64,000 nt of DNA from Trichomonas vaginalis G3. Lineage: Eukaryota; Parabasalia; Trichomonadida; Trichomonadidae. The position numbers and the translations under genes were made by a program. Numbering within the stretch: position 1 is the stretch's first letter; every line of letters starts with the position of its first letter. Where the stretch lies: NCBI RefSeq assembly GCF_026262505.1, contig NC_067203.1, positions 19,635,411 through 19,699,410 of the forward strand, given 5' to 3'. Positions 1 to 13,499 of this stretch are shown in pieces. The notes below the pieces were generated by a model, which was given only the letters and a program-made list of their open reading frames with translations, was not told the origin of the DNA and did no database searches.

Positions 1-3000
1 TTTTTCTCGCTGTGAAACGTATTCGGTCATTTTTTTAAAAATTAAATTTTTTGTTAAGATAAGAGCTAAAACTCGGTAAACAACTTCTTTATGTCTAGAA
101 AATTCTATCTTGCCTTTTATTTTTTTCTCGCTGTGAAACGTATTCGTCATTTTTTTAAAATTAATTTTTGTTAGAGATAAGAGCTAAAACTCGGTAAACA
201 ACTTCTTTATGTCTAGAAAATTCTATCTTGCCTTTTATTTTTTTCTCGCTGTGAAACGTTTTCGGTCATTTTTTTAAAAATTAATTTTTTGTTAGAGATA
301 AGAGCTAAAACTCGGTAACCAACTTCTTTATGTCTAGAAAATTCTATCTTTGCCTTTTATTTTTTCTCGCTGTGAAACGTATTCGGTCATTTTTTTTAAA
401 ATTAATTTTTTGTTAGAGATAAGAGCTAAAACTCGGTAAACAACTTCTTTATGTCTAGAATTTCTATCTTGCCTTTTATTTTTTTCTCGCTGTGAAACGT
501 ATTCGGTCATTTTTTTAAAAATTTAATTTTTTTGTTAGAGATAAGAGCTAAACTCGTAAACAACTTCTTTATGTCTAGAAAATTCTATCTTGCCTTTTAT
601 TTTTTTCTCGCTGTGAAACGTATTCGGTCATTTTTTAAAAAATTAATTTTTTGTTAGAGATAAGAAGCTAAAACTCGGTAAACAACTTCTTTATGTCTAT
701 GAAAATTCTATCTTGCCTTTTATTTTTTTCTCGCTGTGAAACGTATTCGGTCATTTTTTAAAAAATTAATTTTTTGTTAGAGAATAAGAGCTAAAACTGC
801 GGTAAACAACTTCTTTATGTCTAGAAAATTCTATCTTGCCTTTTATTTTTTTCTCGCTGTGAAACGTATTCGGTCATTTTTTTTAAAAATTAATTTTTTG
901 TTAGAGATAAGAGCTAAAACTCGGTAAACAACTTCTTTATGTCTAGAAAATTTCTATCTTGCCTTTTATTTTTTTCTCGCTGTGAAACGTATTCGGTCAT
1001 TTTTTTAAAATTAATTTTTTTGTTAGAGATAAGAGCTAAATCGGTAACAATTCTTTATGTCTAGAAAATTCTATCTTGCCTTTATTTTTTTCTCGCTGTG
1101 AAACGTATTCGGTCATTTTTTTTTAAAAATTAATTTTTTTTGTTAGAGATAAGAGCTAAAACTCGGTAAACACTTCTTTATGTCTAGCAAATTCTATCTT
1201 GCCTTTTATTTTTTTCTCGTCTGTGAAACGTATTCGGTCATTTTTTAAAAAATTATTTTTTTGTTTAGAGATAAGAGCTAAAAAACTCGTAAACGAACTT
1301 TTTATGTCTAGAAAATTCTATCTTGCCTTTTATTTTTTTCTCGCTGTGAAACGTATTCGGTCATTTTTTTAAAAATTAATTTTTTTGTTTAGAGATAAAG
1401 AGCTAAAAACTCGGTAAACACCTTCTTTATGTCTAGAAAAATTCTATCTTGCCTTTTATTTTTTTCTCGCTGTGAAACGTATCGGTCATTTTTTTTAAAA
1501 TTAATTTTTTTGTTAGAGATAAGAGCTAAACTCGGTAAACCAACTTCTTTATGTCTAGAAAATTCTATCTTCCTTTTATTTTTTTCTCGCTGTGAAACGT
1601 ATTCGGTTCAATTTTTTTAAAATTAATTTTTTGTTAGAGATAAGAGCTAAAACTCGGTAAACACTTCTTTATGTCTAGAAAATTCTATCTTGCTTTTATT
1701 TTTTTCTCGCTGTGAAACGTTATTCGGGTCTTTTTTTTAAAAATTTAATTTTTTGTTAGAGATAAGAGCTAAAACTCGGTAAACAACTTCTTATTGTCTA
1801 GAAAATTCTATATCTTGCCTTTTTATTTTTTTCTCGCTGTGAAACGTATTTCGGTCATTTTTTTAAAAAATTAATTTTTTGTTAGAGATAAGAGTTAAAA
1901 ACCTCGGTAAACAACTTCTTTATGTCTAGAAAATTCTATTTGCCTTTTATTTTTTTTCTCGCTGTGAAACGATTTCGGTCATTTTTTTAAAAAATTAATT
2001 TTTTGTTAGAGATAAGAGCTAAAACTCGGTAAACAACTTCTTTATGTCTAGAAAATTCTATCTCTTGCCTTTTATTTTTTTTCTCGCTGTGAAACGTATT
2101 CGGTCATTTTTTAAAAAATTAATTTTTTGTTAGAGATAAGAGCTAAAACTCGGTAAACAACTTCTTTATGTCTAGAAAATTCTATCTTGCCTTTTATTTT
2201 TTTTCTCGCTGTGAAACGTATTCGGTCATTTTTTAAAAAATTAATTTTTTGTTAGAGATAAGAGCTAAAACTCGGTAAACAACTTCTTTATGTCCTAGAA
2301 AATTCTATATCTTGCCTTTATTTTTTTTCTCGCTTGTGAAACGTAATTCGGTCATTTTTTTAAAAATTAATTTTTTGTTAGAGATAAGAGCTAAAACTCG
2401 GTAAACAACTTCTTTTATGTCTAGAAATTCTATCTTGCTTTTTATTTTTTTTCTCGCTGTGAAACGTATTCGGTTCATTTTTTTAAAATTAATTTTTTGT
2501 TAGAGATAAGAGCTAAAACTCGGTAAACAACTTCTTTATGTCTAGAAAATTCTATCTTGCCTTTTATTTTTTTCTCGCTGTGAAACGTATTCGGTCATTT
2601 TTTTAAAAATTAATTTTTTGTTAGAGATAAGAGCTAAAACTCGGTAAAACTTCTTTATGTCTAGAAAATTCTATCTTGCCTTTTTATTTTTTTTCTCGCT
2701 GTGAAACGTATTCGGTCATTTTTTAAAAATTAATTTTTGTTAGAGATAAGAGCTAAAACTCGGTAAACAACTTCTTTATGTCTAGAAATTCTATCTTGCC
2801 TTTATTTTTTTCTCGCTGTGAACGTATTCGTCATTTTTTTAAAAATTAATTTTTGTTAGAGATAAGAGCTAAAACTCGGTAAAACACTTCTTTATGTCTA
2901 GAAAATTCTATCTTGCCTTTTTTATTTTTTCTCGCTGTGAAACGTATTCGGTCATTTTTTAAAAAATTAATTTTTTTGTTAGAGATAAGAGCTAAAACTC

Positions 3001-4033
3001 GGTAAACACTTCTTTATGTCTAGAAATTTCTATCTTGCCTTTTATTTTTTTCTCGCTGTGAAACGTATTCGGTCTTTTTTAAAAATTATTTTTGTTAGAG
3101 ATAAGAGCTAAAACTCGGTAAACGACTTCTTTATGTCTAGAAAATTCTATCTTGCCTTTTATTTTTTTCTCGCTGTGAAACGTATTCGGTCATTTTTTAA
3201 AAAATTAATTTTTTGTTAGAGATAAGAGCTAAAACTCGGTAAACAACTTCTTTATGTCTAGAAAATTCTATCTTGCTTTTTTATTTTTTTCTCGCTGTGA
3301 AACGTAATTCGGCTCATTTTTTAAAAAATTAATTTTTTGTTAGAGATAAGAGCTAAAACTCGGTAAACACTTCTTTATGTCTAGAAATTCTATCTTGCCT
3401 TTTATTTTTTTTCTCGCTGTGAAACGTATTCGGTCATTTTTTAAAAAATTAATTTTTTGTTAGAGATAAGAGCTAAAACTCGGTAAAAAAACTTCTTTAT
3501 GTCTAGAAAATTCTATCTTCCCTTTTATTTTTTTCTCGCTGTGAACGTATTCGGTCATTTTTTAAAAAATTAATTTTTTGTTAGAGATAAGAGCTAAAAC
3601 TCGGTAAACAACTTTCTTTATGTCTAGAAAATTCTATCTTGCCTTTATTTTTTTTCTCGCTGTGAACGTATTCGGTCATTTTTTAAAAAATTAATTTTTT
3701 GTTAGAGATAAGAGCTAAAACTCGGTAAACAACTTCTTTATGTCTAGAAAATTCTATCTTGCCCTTTTATTTTTTTTCTCGCTGTGAAACGTATTCGGTC
3801 ATTTTTTAAAAAATTAATTTTTTGTTAGAGATAAGAGCTAAAACTCGGTAAACAACTTCTTTATTGTCTAGAAAATTCATCTTGCTTTATTTTTTTCTCG
3901 CTGTGAAACGTATTCGGTCATTTTTTAAATTTAATTTTTTGTTGAGAGATAGAGCTAAAACTCGGTAAACAACTTCTTTATGTCTAGAAATTCTATCTTC
4001 CTTTTATTTTTTTCTCGCTGTGAAACGTATTCG
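1..4033. repeat. Satellite array, ~121-bp unit, about 33 copies
   Basis: A head-to-tail tandem repeat fills this stretch and runs off the left edge. Each unit contains CTCGCTGTGAAACGTATTCG, a T/A-rich tract, AGAGATAAGAGCTAAAACTC and CTTTATGTCTAGAAAATTC. The first CTCGCTGTG is at about 6 and the last at about 4014, which gives a mean period near 121 bp and about 33 units. Copies differ mainly by one-base indels in A/T homopolymers and rarely by substitutions. That pattern fits unpolished long-read sequence better than real divergence. No gene is supported; the short open frames here are by-products of the repeat. Role unknown; a subtelomeric or centromeric satellite is possible but nothing in the sequence shows it. 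Confidence 0.95.
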
Positions 4034-5479
4034 GAGTAGTAATATGTTGAAAGGGTTTTGTGACTTTTTTGGTAAACGTAAGAATTCATACATTTTTGAG
4101 CGATTTTGTATCATTTTTTTTAACATATGAAAGTAAAAAATGTATGATTTTTCACGGTTTTTATTCTTACGTTTTTGAATAAATCAAGATTTAAAAATTT
4201 TCAGAAATCGAGAAATTTTCACTTACCATACATAATGAAATAAAAAAAATAAAAATAAAACTTTAAAATTCATGCTTACATTTATGAAAATTTATTTTTA
4301 TTTTGTATGAAAATGAGTGTCAAGACTAACGACGTTAAAAAAATTGGGATTCACAAACGAGGAAATAAGGATATATTTAGAGGAGGCGAGTTATGAAAGT
4401 TATAAATATTATTTAAGAAATTGTCAAAAAATTCCGCGGAGTTATTAAATGATTTAGTTATGATGGAAAATGAAATAAAGATGATGTTATAAATTTCTTA
4501 TATCCCACATCTGAAGAAGAAAAAACCTAAAGAACCTGATGTTTTCCCTGATATTATGAAGAAGGATTAAAGATGATGAATATGATGAAATTGAAAGACT
4601 GGAAAAATAAGAGATGAATAGATGAAAAAATTAAAGAATTAAGAGAAGTTTGAAAAAATATATGAGAATGAGTAGTAGCGGTTTAATGAATATCCCAGCT
4701 TCAGAATCAGAAGTTCAAAAATCTCTGGAGAACCGATATTAAAATACATTACTTTTTTGGAATCTACTAAATTTATTAGATGGTGAAATAGATGAAACCT
4801 TTCAGAAGAAGGCACAAAATTTATTCATAAACATAGTTACAATTTATTGACGATGGAGATTTCCATGTATATTACTTTCACCTCCTCTTGATTCTGAAAA
4901 ATTAAAAAAAGCACTGAAAAATGTAACATAGCAACAAATACGATTAAGAAAGAAGACATATATTTACACAAATTATTATTTAAATAAATGTTGCAGGTGT
5001 TTGATAAAGTTTTGGATTTGTTTAGATAAAATATCAAAAGAAACAATTGGTAATCATATAAAAATTTTATGCGATTTGTGGTTTCATTATTGAAGATACT
5101 AATAATGTTCATATGAAAGAACCAGCACCGAAGGAAGACGAAGTTGAAAGGTCTATCCCAATTCGTTATTAGAATATATAAAGAATATGAAACTTATAAA
5201 ATTATATTTATTCATTTATTTCAGAAAAAATGGAAGCAACCCATAAACATCATCTCATCAATTTTAATAGCTATTCATACTTCCTTTCCAAAGTTGTGAA
5301 ATTAAATAGAGCAGGAATTAGATTTATGTATCAGGGTACGCATTCTTCTTGAGTAATTAATAATGTATTCGTCACGTCGCAGATGATAAAAATTTATGTG
5401 TTCTTAATTCATTTTATGGACTTAGCCCTGGACTTTAAAAAAAATAAAACTTTATTTTTATTTATTTTTAATTTTTATT

Positions 5480-7330
5480 CTTACATAAATGAACAAAACG
5501 GACAGCTAAAAATGAATGTATAATAAATTAGAGGCAGAAGGTAGAAGGTTATTTAAACGCTTCTATAACATTCTGATGGTGCTAATCTAAACTCGTAGAA
5601 GCCTATTTAAAATGAAGCAATAGATGCATATGAAGGGTTTGACATTTTCATCGAAGAAAGTGAGAGATTAGCGAGAATGTTAAATGTTAATATTGATTTC
5701 TATTATTGTGATCCTCACCAGAAGACTGGACATAAATAAGGTAGACTTTTCCATTAGTGGATCAATAATGATAGATCCAGGAATTTGAAACAGTAAATAT
5801 TTTATTAACAGAGTCCATGTGGAAAAACTTCACGCTGACAGAATTACAGACGTTGAAAGCCCACTCACCGGCTATAGAGTTTGTCCATATTGTAAGAGAA
5901 GTTTATTCTATCCGTGATGATCCAGAAAGGAAAAACCAAAGAAGATTTTTAAAGCATTGTGAGAAATGTAAAAGAAATAATGGAAGATTAATCAATCAAC
6001 GACTTCAATTGCAAAAGAAACAGCAACCATATGCGCCACCATATTACGAACAGAAGATATATCAGTGGTTATTAGCTGCATAATTTGCGGAATATTATCA
6101 ACCGACAAGTATTATATACTTTTGATTTCGAAACATTAAGACTAAAGAAGATTACAACTTTCTGAGTGTGCAACTTTGAACGCTTACTTAAAACCATTCA
6201 TGGTATCATCAACGGTTAAATTAAACGATAAAACATATACGAGGAATTTTTGCTTAACTTCGAGTGATTTTCTTTTATTTCCTGATTGGATTGAGTTTTT
6301 ATTTTCAACCTGTTCATTAGTTTTGTTGAATCAAATATGGGTCAATACAATGAATTTGAAGTCCCATACATTAAATGAGAAACAGAAGGAAGCATTTAAA
6401 GAACTTCTAGATGAGAATTCAATAAAGTGAATATCCTAGGTTTGTTTAATTCGGGAAAGTTTGATTTAAATTTAATTCTTCGTGATTTAAACACTGCAAA
6501 ATGGAAATAAAATCAATGCTGGGTTCATCTTCACAATTTAAGCAAATCATTGTAAAGAAAAACAAACGTTCCATATGAATTGAGATTTATTGATCATCAA
6601 ATTATATTAGCGGGTGGGACAACAGTTCCAGCAAAAATAAAGTTTATAATATATTTTTATTCGATTATAATGAGAAGACGGTTTCACTAGTCAAAAAGAA
6701 CACTAAACGCAAAGCAAGAAGCAGAGGATTAACGGTGGTTAATAACGTAATGATGAATAAATCACGAATTATTTCAAATGTAAAGTTAATGTTAGTCCCG
6801 ATTTACAAGGTCAAGCACCTCTAAGCCAATTATTAACTCTTGACTTACGGAAATGAATGGGAATGAAGGAAACCATGAGAATGGAGATCCCATATCATTT
6901 ATCTGAACCTGGAAAGAACCTGTTGAAATTCCCCACTTATCCAACATCCACCCTTTCATCAAACATCGAGAAGGCTAGTAAGCGCCGCATATAAATAGAC
7001 ATTAATTCTGATTAATGAAAATTTAACGGTGATATCATAATATATTATGATTTCAATAATAAATTAATTGATCAATCCGGTTTTAATTATTTTTACCTTA
7101 TGAATCATTAATTCACATTATCGCCATTCTTTTGTGATGTTCAAAAGGATTCAGACGTGTAAGATTCAATTTTTCAATAGATATGATGAGGTTCATGCTG
7201 CGCGGAACAGTTGGCAACAAATAAATCCTATACAAGGATATTAGCACAATTAGATATAAAGAAGAAACAACACACTGAACTTTCATTAAGCATATTAATG
7301 AATTTATATAAAATAGATTGAATGAATATA
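5480..7330 (+). pseudogene. Maverick DNA polymerase B, N-terminal part (fossil)
   Basis: Plus-strand pieces match the front half of Trichomonas Maverick protein-primed family-B DNA polymerase. There is a zinc-ribbon-like region with CPYCKRS and HCEKCKRNNG, then a DFET-type exonuclease I segment, then an exonuclease II-like NSGKFDLNLIL followed by the conserved region ending in ILAGG. In the family these precede the palm domain; here the palm is found on the opposite strand some 6 kb away. The gene is broken many times and encodes no whole product. Family assignment is from motif recognition. Confidence 0.7.
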
Positions 7331-7399
7331 AAATATCACTATAAAATTCTTTGTTAAGGACTATTAATATTCAAGCATTAAACATTAATCGAATAACTA

Positions 7400-8320
7400 A
7401 TTTCCTTTTGATCATAATCAAATAATAATTGACCTTTTCACCGTTTCTATCGTTTGTTTTATTTTCTTTTGTTCCCACTATCCGGTATCGGTCATTGTAA
7501 TTGTTTTGTTATAGTATCAGTTTATCCTTTAACTTCAATCATTTTTCCATCGGATATTTTAAACCAAAATTTCCAAAAATTCGATATGTCAATTGTTCAT
7601 ATTTTAATCATCAATTACATTTTAATACCATCTAAATTCTTATGAAATGTCATTATATGCGGTTGATTGAATTTAAATTGAATGAAGAAATATAACCTGA
7701 TGAAACATGAATATGACATCGATATATTTTCTTGAAAACACTAAAATTTATAACATGAATGAATTCTTATTCGTTGAATTCATGAATCTTGAATGTATCT
7801 TATTCTAGTTATTTATCACTGGAAAATAACGCTTTACCATATTTTTAATCGCTTTAATAAAAAAATGTCAATTATAATATTATTCGATAATAACTGTGAA
7901 TTAAATTAACGTTAGCGGAAAATTTATATTTACTTTCTCGTTTCTGTGAGTTGGTAAATTTAATCCCATTCTTTTAGACCCTTAGATTATATATCATTTA
8001 TTAAGATGGACCTGAGCCGCATAGCGGTGGGGTCGTGACCTAAAAAACGTATGTATGATATATAAATAATGTGATAACGAAATGGGATCATTAACATTGA
8101 TTTTAAATGTTAATGAATTCATTTATCGTATGGTATGTAAGAAAAAATTTTAAATTCAAAAACCTGATAACTTTTTGAACTTGATGAAAAATTAACCTTA
8201 TTTAATTCGTGAAAATAAATTTTTACTCCGTCTTCGTTCATTGTTGGGATATTAAATTTTGAAAATGTTGGGGATGTTGTATTCTGGACACTGGTTCTAA
8301 ATTTCATTTTTATCAAATGT
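7400..8320 (-). pseudogene. Unrecognised Maverick gene traces (fossil)
   Basis: Reading the minus strand gives coding-like stretches such as VKIYFHELNKVNFSSSSK, separated by breaks. The position matches the inner Maverick further right, where broken minus-strand genes lie directly before the plus-strand fibre gene. By that synteny I infer a capsid- or fibre-associated gene, but I recognise no domain. A GC-richer patch around 8015-8040 (GAGCCGCATAGCGGTGGGG) interrupts the AT-rich background. Confidence 0.35.
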
Positions 8321-8589
8321 GATAAAGTTAATACCCAATTGAGATTTTCACATCAAACATTAGACCCTAACTCTTAACCCATCAATACAAAACATTTTAT
8401 CCATCAACTTAAACATATTTTCTTTATCCATATCCGTTTCAATTATCCGGAATTCATTTACTTCTTCAGTCAAAAGATTTATCAAATATTAAATTTAGAA
8501 TAACTGACCTATTTGATTGTGATTTTAGAATTTCATAATGAAATATTTATGGCAATTTCAAATAGAAAAATAAGCTGAGAGATAACAGA

Positions 8590-10560
8590 TAATATATTAT
8601 TTTTTAAATCGTAATAAATGATTAAACAACATCACCACAGACCAATTACATACGCATAATGCATATAATTCAAAGACGCCAGAACAAAACGCAAATGTTG
8701 AAAATATTGGAAGATTTGGAATAGTATTGAAAATGAACCCATTGAATTCTGTTTGCAAAGGTGGTGCAGTGATATCAAAATATAAAGATTTTATTTATGA
8801 ATTCAAAATTAAGGTATAACGAGATGATATAACATTCAATTCCGCCAGAGACAAAGAATATTACGCATTAATGCATTTTCCTAAAGTTTGTAAGATTGGA
8901 AGATTTAATTTAAATGAGGATTTTCATAAAAAGGTCCCTAAATGACATAATGAAGAAGAGAAAGCCCAACCCAGATAAGGGAATATGTTAACGAATGAAT
9001 TGCACAAAAGAAGCAGAATATATCATTTGTTAACGACTGAGTTAGCAAAGAAAGCAGATAATTATGTTAACGATGATGTTAGCAAAGGGGGAGAAAGCAG
9101 ATATATCATTTGTTAACGATGAGTTAGCAAAGAAGGCAGATAAGGAATATTGTTAACTATGAGTTAGCAAAGGAAGGCAGATAAAGGAATATGTTAATGA
9201 AAAAGATTAATGAAATTATAGAAAGGGTTGAATGGTAACATGAACGGACATCGAAGATTCTTAAAACTAAAGCTGGATACAGGATTGGGGTTCAGAATGT
9301 TTAGACCTTAAAGCAGTATTCATTTTGTTAACGATGAGTTAGGGAAGAAAGCAGGATAAGGAATATGTTAACGATGGTTAGCCAAAGAAAGCAGATAAGG
9401 AATATTATCTAGTACGATGAATTAGCAAAGAAGGCAGATAAGGAAATATAACGATGAGTTAGCAAAGAAAGCAGATATATCATTTGTTAACGAAAATATA
9501 CCAAAGTTTAGTTGGAACAAAAAATATTTAACTATTGTTGGCGGCTTCTGTCAATAAGAAAACAAATATTTAGATGGGAGTTTGTACCAGTCCTTAAGAA
9601 AGGTATACGGTATAAACTCATTCCGAAAAAATAACAATGAAATGTATTGTATTTAGGCTATATAAGAATAATGGCACGCAAGTTTTAAGTTCCATAACAA
9701 CCAACTGCTACTTTAACTTATATGGACGAAACAAAAAAGAAATATTTAAGAGTTTATAAATGACGGATTATGACATTGGTCTAAAACGTAGCTCCAAGCA
9801 CCGTATTATTATGACTATGGTGTTGACGCCACCATGTAAGACCACAAAAACAAACATTATATAGATTATTATAGATAATAAAAGATATAATTGCAATAGA
9901 AAAAAACGAGGAGGAATATAGATCACTATTATGAAGATGACAAAAATAAATATTATAGTCAAGATTTACATACCCTGAAAACATAAGATTATAATTATAA
10001 AAAATATTCTGACACAATACCGAAAGAAACCCGAAATAGTAGTTACACTATATTTTAATGTTCAAAAGAGGACAATCCTTATAATATCTCATATGTTTGA
10101 TTTAAGAACCCAGTAGGTTCTATTTATACATCTATGGATGTGAGATGTCCTCAAGCAATGTTTGGTGTTGGTGCATGGGAACAAAAGTCGACAGGTTTTT
10201 GTATTGTGCAAACTCTCAAAGGAAACAGGGGGAAGTTAAAACATTCGGGTGAAAATTTACCTGCACACAGTCACAATAATTTAAGCACATCTCAATCAGG
10301 TTGCATAGCATAGTATTGGATTGTCAGAATGACAAAAGGTAAAGGATATGATGTTAAAGATGATCGTTAAATTTGCCATAAATTGTACTGGAGTGGACAC
10401 TCAGGGGAGAAGGAAACCATACACATCGCGTTTCAGGATATACCAAAACAACGGGCAAAGTAAAGATTACATGCCACCATTTATGACTTGTATTCGCCCA
10501 TTGGTTTATAGAGTTCAATGAACGCTCAATGTTTGTGAAACAAACTTTTAGGAGCTCCAA
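8590..10560 (+). pseudogene. Maverick fibre-like protein (fossil)
   Basis: The middle part (about 8960-9500) is a run of near-repeats coding for variants of YVNDELAKKADKE, a heptad-like shaft. The end carries PVGSIYTSMDVRCPQ and later a tail ending in a YMPPF-type motif. This is the same architecture as the inner Maverick's fibre gene, which ends PIGSIYTSMNSTNP ... YMPPFVTVFAWFRA. The C-terminal module resembles the collar/baseplate-associated fibre domain of tailed phages. The product would be a particle-surface attachment fibre. The gene is broken many times. Confidence 0.65.
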
Positions 10561-10599
10561 AAAAGAGCAAACAGCAAATTTTAAATTTTATATTTTAGT

Positions 10600-11720
10600 A
10601 TAAATGAAGATTCTACCATATGGTGTATTGGAAGAGAATAAAGATGGAAACCCAATTATTTGATTCAAAGTTAAAATTTTAAAGTTACTGACAAGAACAA
10701 CTGACAAAAGTGCTTGAAACCAAAACCAGAATGAAAAAAAATGAAGAGATAGAAAAAATGAGAAGAAAAAAATTTTAAATATGCAATTTTATTTTATCAT
10801 AAATGACCAATTAATTAAGCAACTATTCTAAATTAATGATACCAATAAATTCATTTCATGGAGTACTTATCCAGGTTCTTCACAATTAGCCGGGGCAAGT
10901 GTTGTGACTCAAGGTGGGAACATTTTGTAGCGAATCCATTCAATTATTAACCTAAAGATTGAACTTAATAAAATGATGATAAAATAACTGAAATCAAATT
11001 TTATTTCACTTACTACCATTAAAACAGGAGAAAAAAACAGGTGATATTCACCTCTTCACCTAAATTATATTTAGGTCAAAGCTTCCACGAGAGAAAAGAT
11101 TTCCTCATTCGCTAAGGATTTCCCAAAAATGAAAAAATCCATTGATTTCGGCTGAAAGAAAAAACGCGCAAAACCCTTCTTCCACGGGAACAAAGGAAAA
11201 TAAAAAAGAAAATAAAGTAAATTTTTTATTTATTTCCCGTGGAGTAGAGCATTTATGATACTTTTTATTCACGACAAACAAAGACAAATAAAGAAAAATA
11301 AGAATACGGCGCTGTCGGCGGTATTCGTTCGAACCACCAGATCTTGACCCCTCCATAACCCACCTTAGACCACTATGTGCTACGTAGCTGTCGACATTAA
11401 GATTTTATTTAAATTGCATATTTGACGTAAATTTTATTTCCCAGGTTATTCAAAAATTAATTAATTATTGAATGTAACCTAAAAACATTCACGATAAAAT
11501 AAGTGATAACAATTTTTATTATTATCATAAATGAATACCCCAACAAGCCTTCAAAATTTACCCACGAATCATAAACAAGGGAGGAAATGATAAAAAATGA
11601 GCAAGAACATGTTTTAAAAATAACAAACCACAAAATTGAGAAAATTGGGTTATGCGGTATATGATGGGAGAAAAGAAGATCGTTGTTCGAGAGAGGATAA
11701 AAATTAAATTTGGATTTTAG
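10600..11720 (+). pseudogene. Small Maverick genes, traces only (fossil)
   Basis: Three short plus-strand reading frames begin in the context AGTATAAATG (10604), TCATAAATG (10803) and TCATAAATG (11530), the same start context seen before genes of the inner Maverick. None gives a recognisable product. Around 11040-11080 lies AGGTGATATTCACCTCTTCA and a TTTAGGTC tail, a relative of the GGTGAA-rich spacer repeat of the inner Maverick. This supports common ancestry of the two elements. Confidence 0.35.
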
Positions 11721-13499
11721 AGTTTAAAAATTCATCTTATTAAATTCATCTCTTCCAATCAAATTATTTATTTCTATTAAATTCTTTTTATTTTGCTTCA
11801 CTCAGTAAGGAAATTGAACGATAAGTTTTCTAATTTTTCGATTTTATTCTTTCTCTCTTTATCTTTTCAACCCCACCACATTGTTTGGCTTCTTTTTTAA
11901 TAACATATTTTTGATTTTAATTTCTGTTTAGTTCTTTTTATATTCATCGTCTGGAAGCTCTTGACTGCTTCGTTGTTATCATTTCTTACGAAATTAAAAA
12001 AATTAAAAATATTATTTAATATAAGGAGTAATAAATAAAATCGGAATTTCTATTAATTTATTGTCAACTTCAACTAATGCATTGCCGTTAATGTATATTA
12101 CAAATTCAGCTATTGTGTCAAATCTCGTCTTCTTTTTGTTCATTGATTTATCAGTTTTTCATAATCGAATGAATTCAAAACTTTATCCCTTGTTTTTTAA
12201 AATTCATGAAGCCCCGAATTAATTTGTTCACGTTAACTCTTCAACCTTCCTTTGCTTCTAATATATTCCCAATTTTCTTTTGAAATATCATTTCATTTCC
12301 ACCGGTTTCATTGTTTATTGTTCTATGCCATGTATTAATTGTAATAATATACTAACTGCTGTATGATGGAGTTCATGATTTCATCCCAGTATATCTGACC
12401 ATTAACCCTAACGCATCTCTAAGAGTTCTCATTACGCATCAACTATTTTATTATTGAACCACGTATATGGAGAGGATGGAAAAGTAAAAATTAATTGTGG
12501 AAAATAATGAGCCAAGCTGCCCTGAATCCTTTATCACCATCACCCCTTATATTATTCTACTCTTTCAATGATCTAGTAAGTATTGAATAGCTCTTTTGTT
12601 TCCTGGTTCTGTCCCTTTCACCGGACATGCAATTATAAATATCTGGTGGTTTAATGTTAATGGCAAATAAATATAGTAAGTTCTCTGAATATTCTAAATT
12701 TGATCGATTTCGTATGATATGGATATGGTGCAAGAAGAGGGACTAATTTTTCCTTTAACGGTTGAATTTTTGGGTCAAGTTGTTTGGTTATTTAATATTT
12801 TGAAATCCTTTAAATCTTTTGCTTTCTTTAATGTTTGAAATGGATATAATTAAAAGTGAATTGATGAAGGATTTAACTGAAGGAGAGAGAGGTACTGTCG
12901 TTGGAGCAGGTGCTAGTTGCAGGGGTTTATTTTATCTGCTTTGGATTTTGGATTTTCAATTCCCACCCTTCATTAATTCTGCATGTATTCTTATTCATTT
13001 GTTTTAAATATGGCTGTATATAAAGGTTTTGATTACTTTCCCCGCTTCGAGTTTTATGTTTGAAGGAATGAATTCCAAAAGTTGATCTTCATTTAAAAGT
13101 CGGCTGAATAATGGGTTTAACTAATGGAATCATAATTAAAAGTATGGCTTCATTTATGGTCTGAAGGACCTGGCGTTTTGCACCTTTTGTTTTTGTTCCT
13201 TTGGTTTTTTGCGGCTCAGGGGATTATATAATTTATATAATTTATATAATTCAATCAATATCTTCTTCTGTTAATACTTATTTTTGAATCTTTCAATTGT
13301 AAGTTTGTGATTTACCTTTTCCTCTTGAAATAATTCATTATTTTTAATTTTGTTCTTAATTTTAGAATTATTTTTATCATTGATATTTCAAAATTCATTA
13401 TAATACGAATATAATAATTCATATCATCCACCCGTATATTGTTATCCATGTTTTTGGAGATATGATTTTTTAATTCTAATAATTAAGAAAATTTTGATT

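Noticed and set aside
1429-1620. Short ORF in the satellite
   Set aside because: It exists only because the repeat lacks stops in one frame of one copy, and it changes frame with every homopolymer indel.
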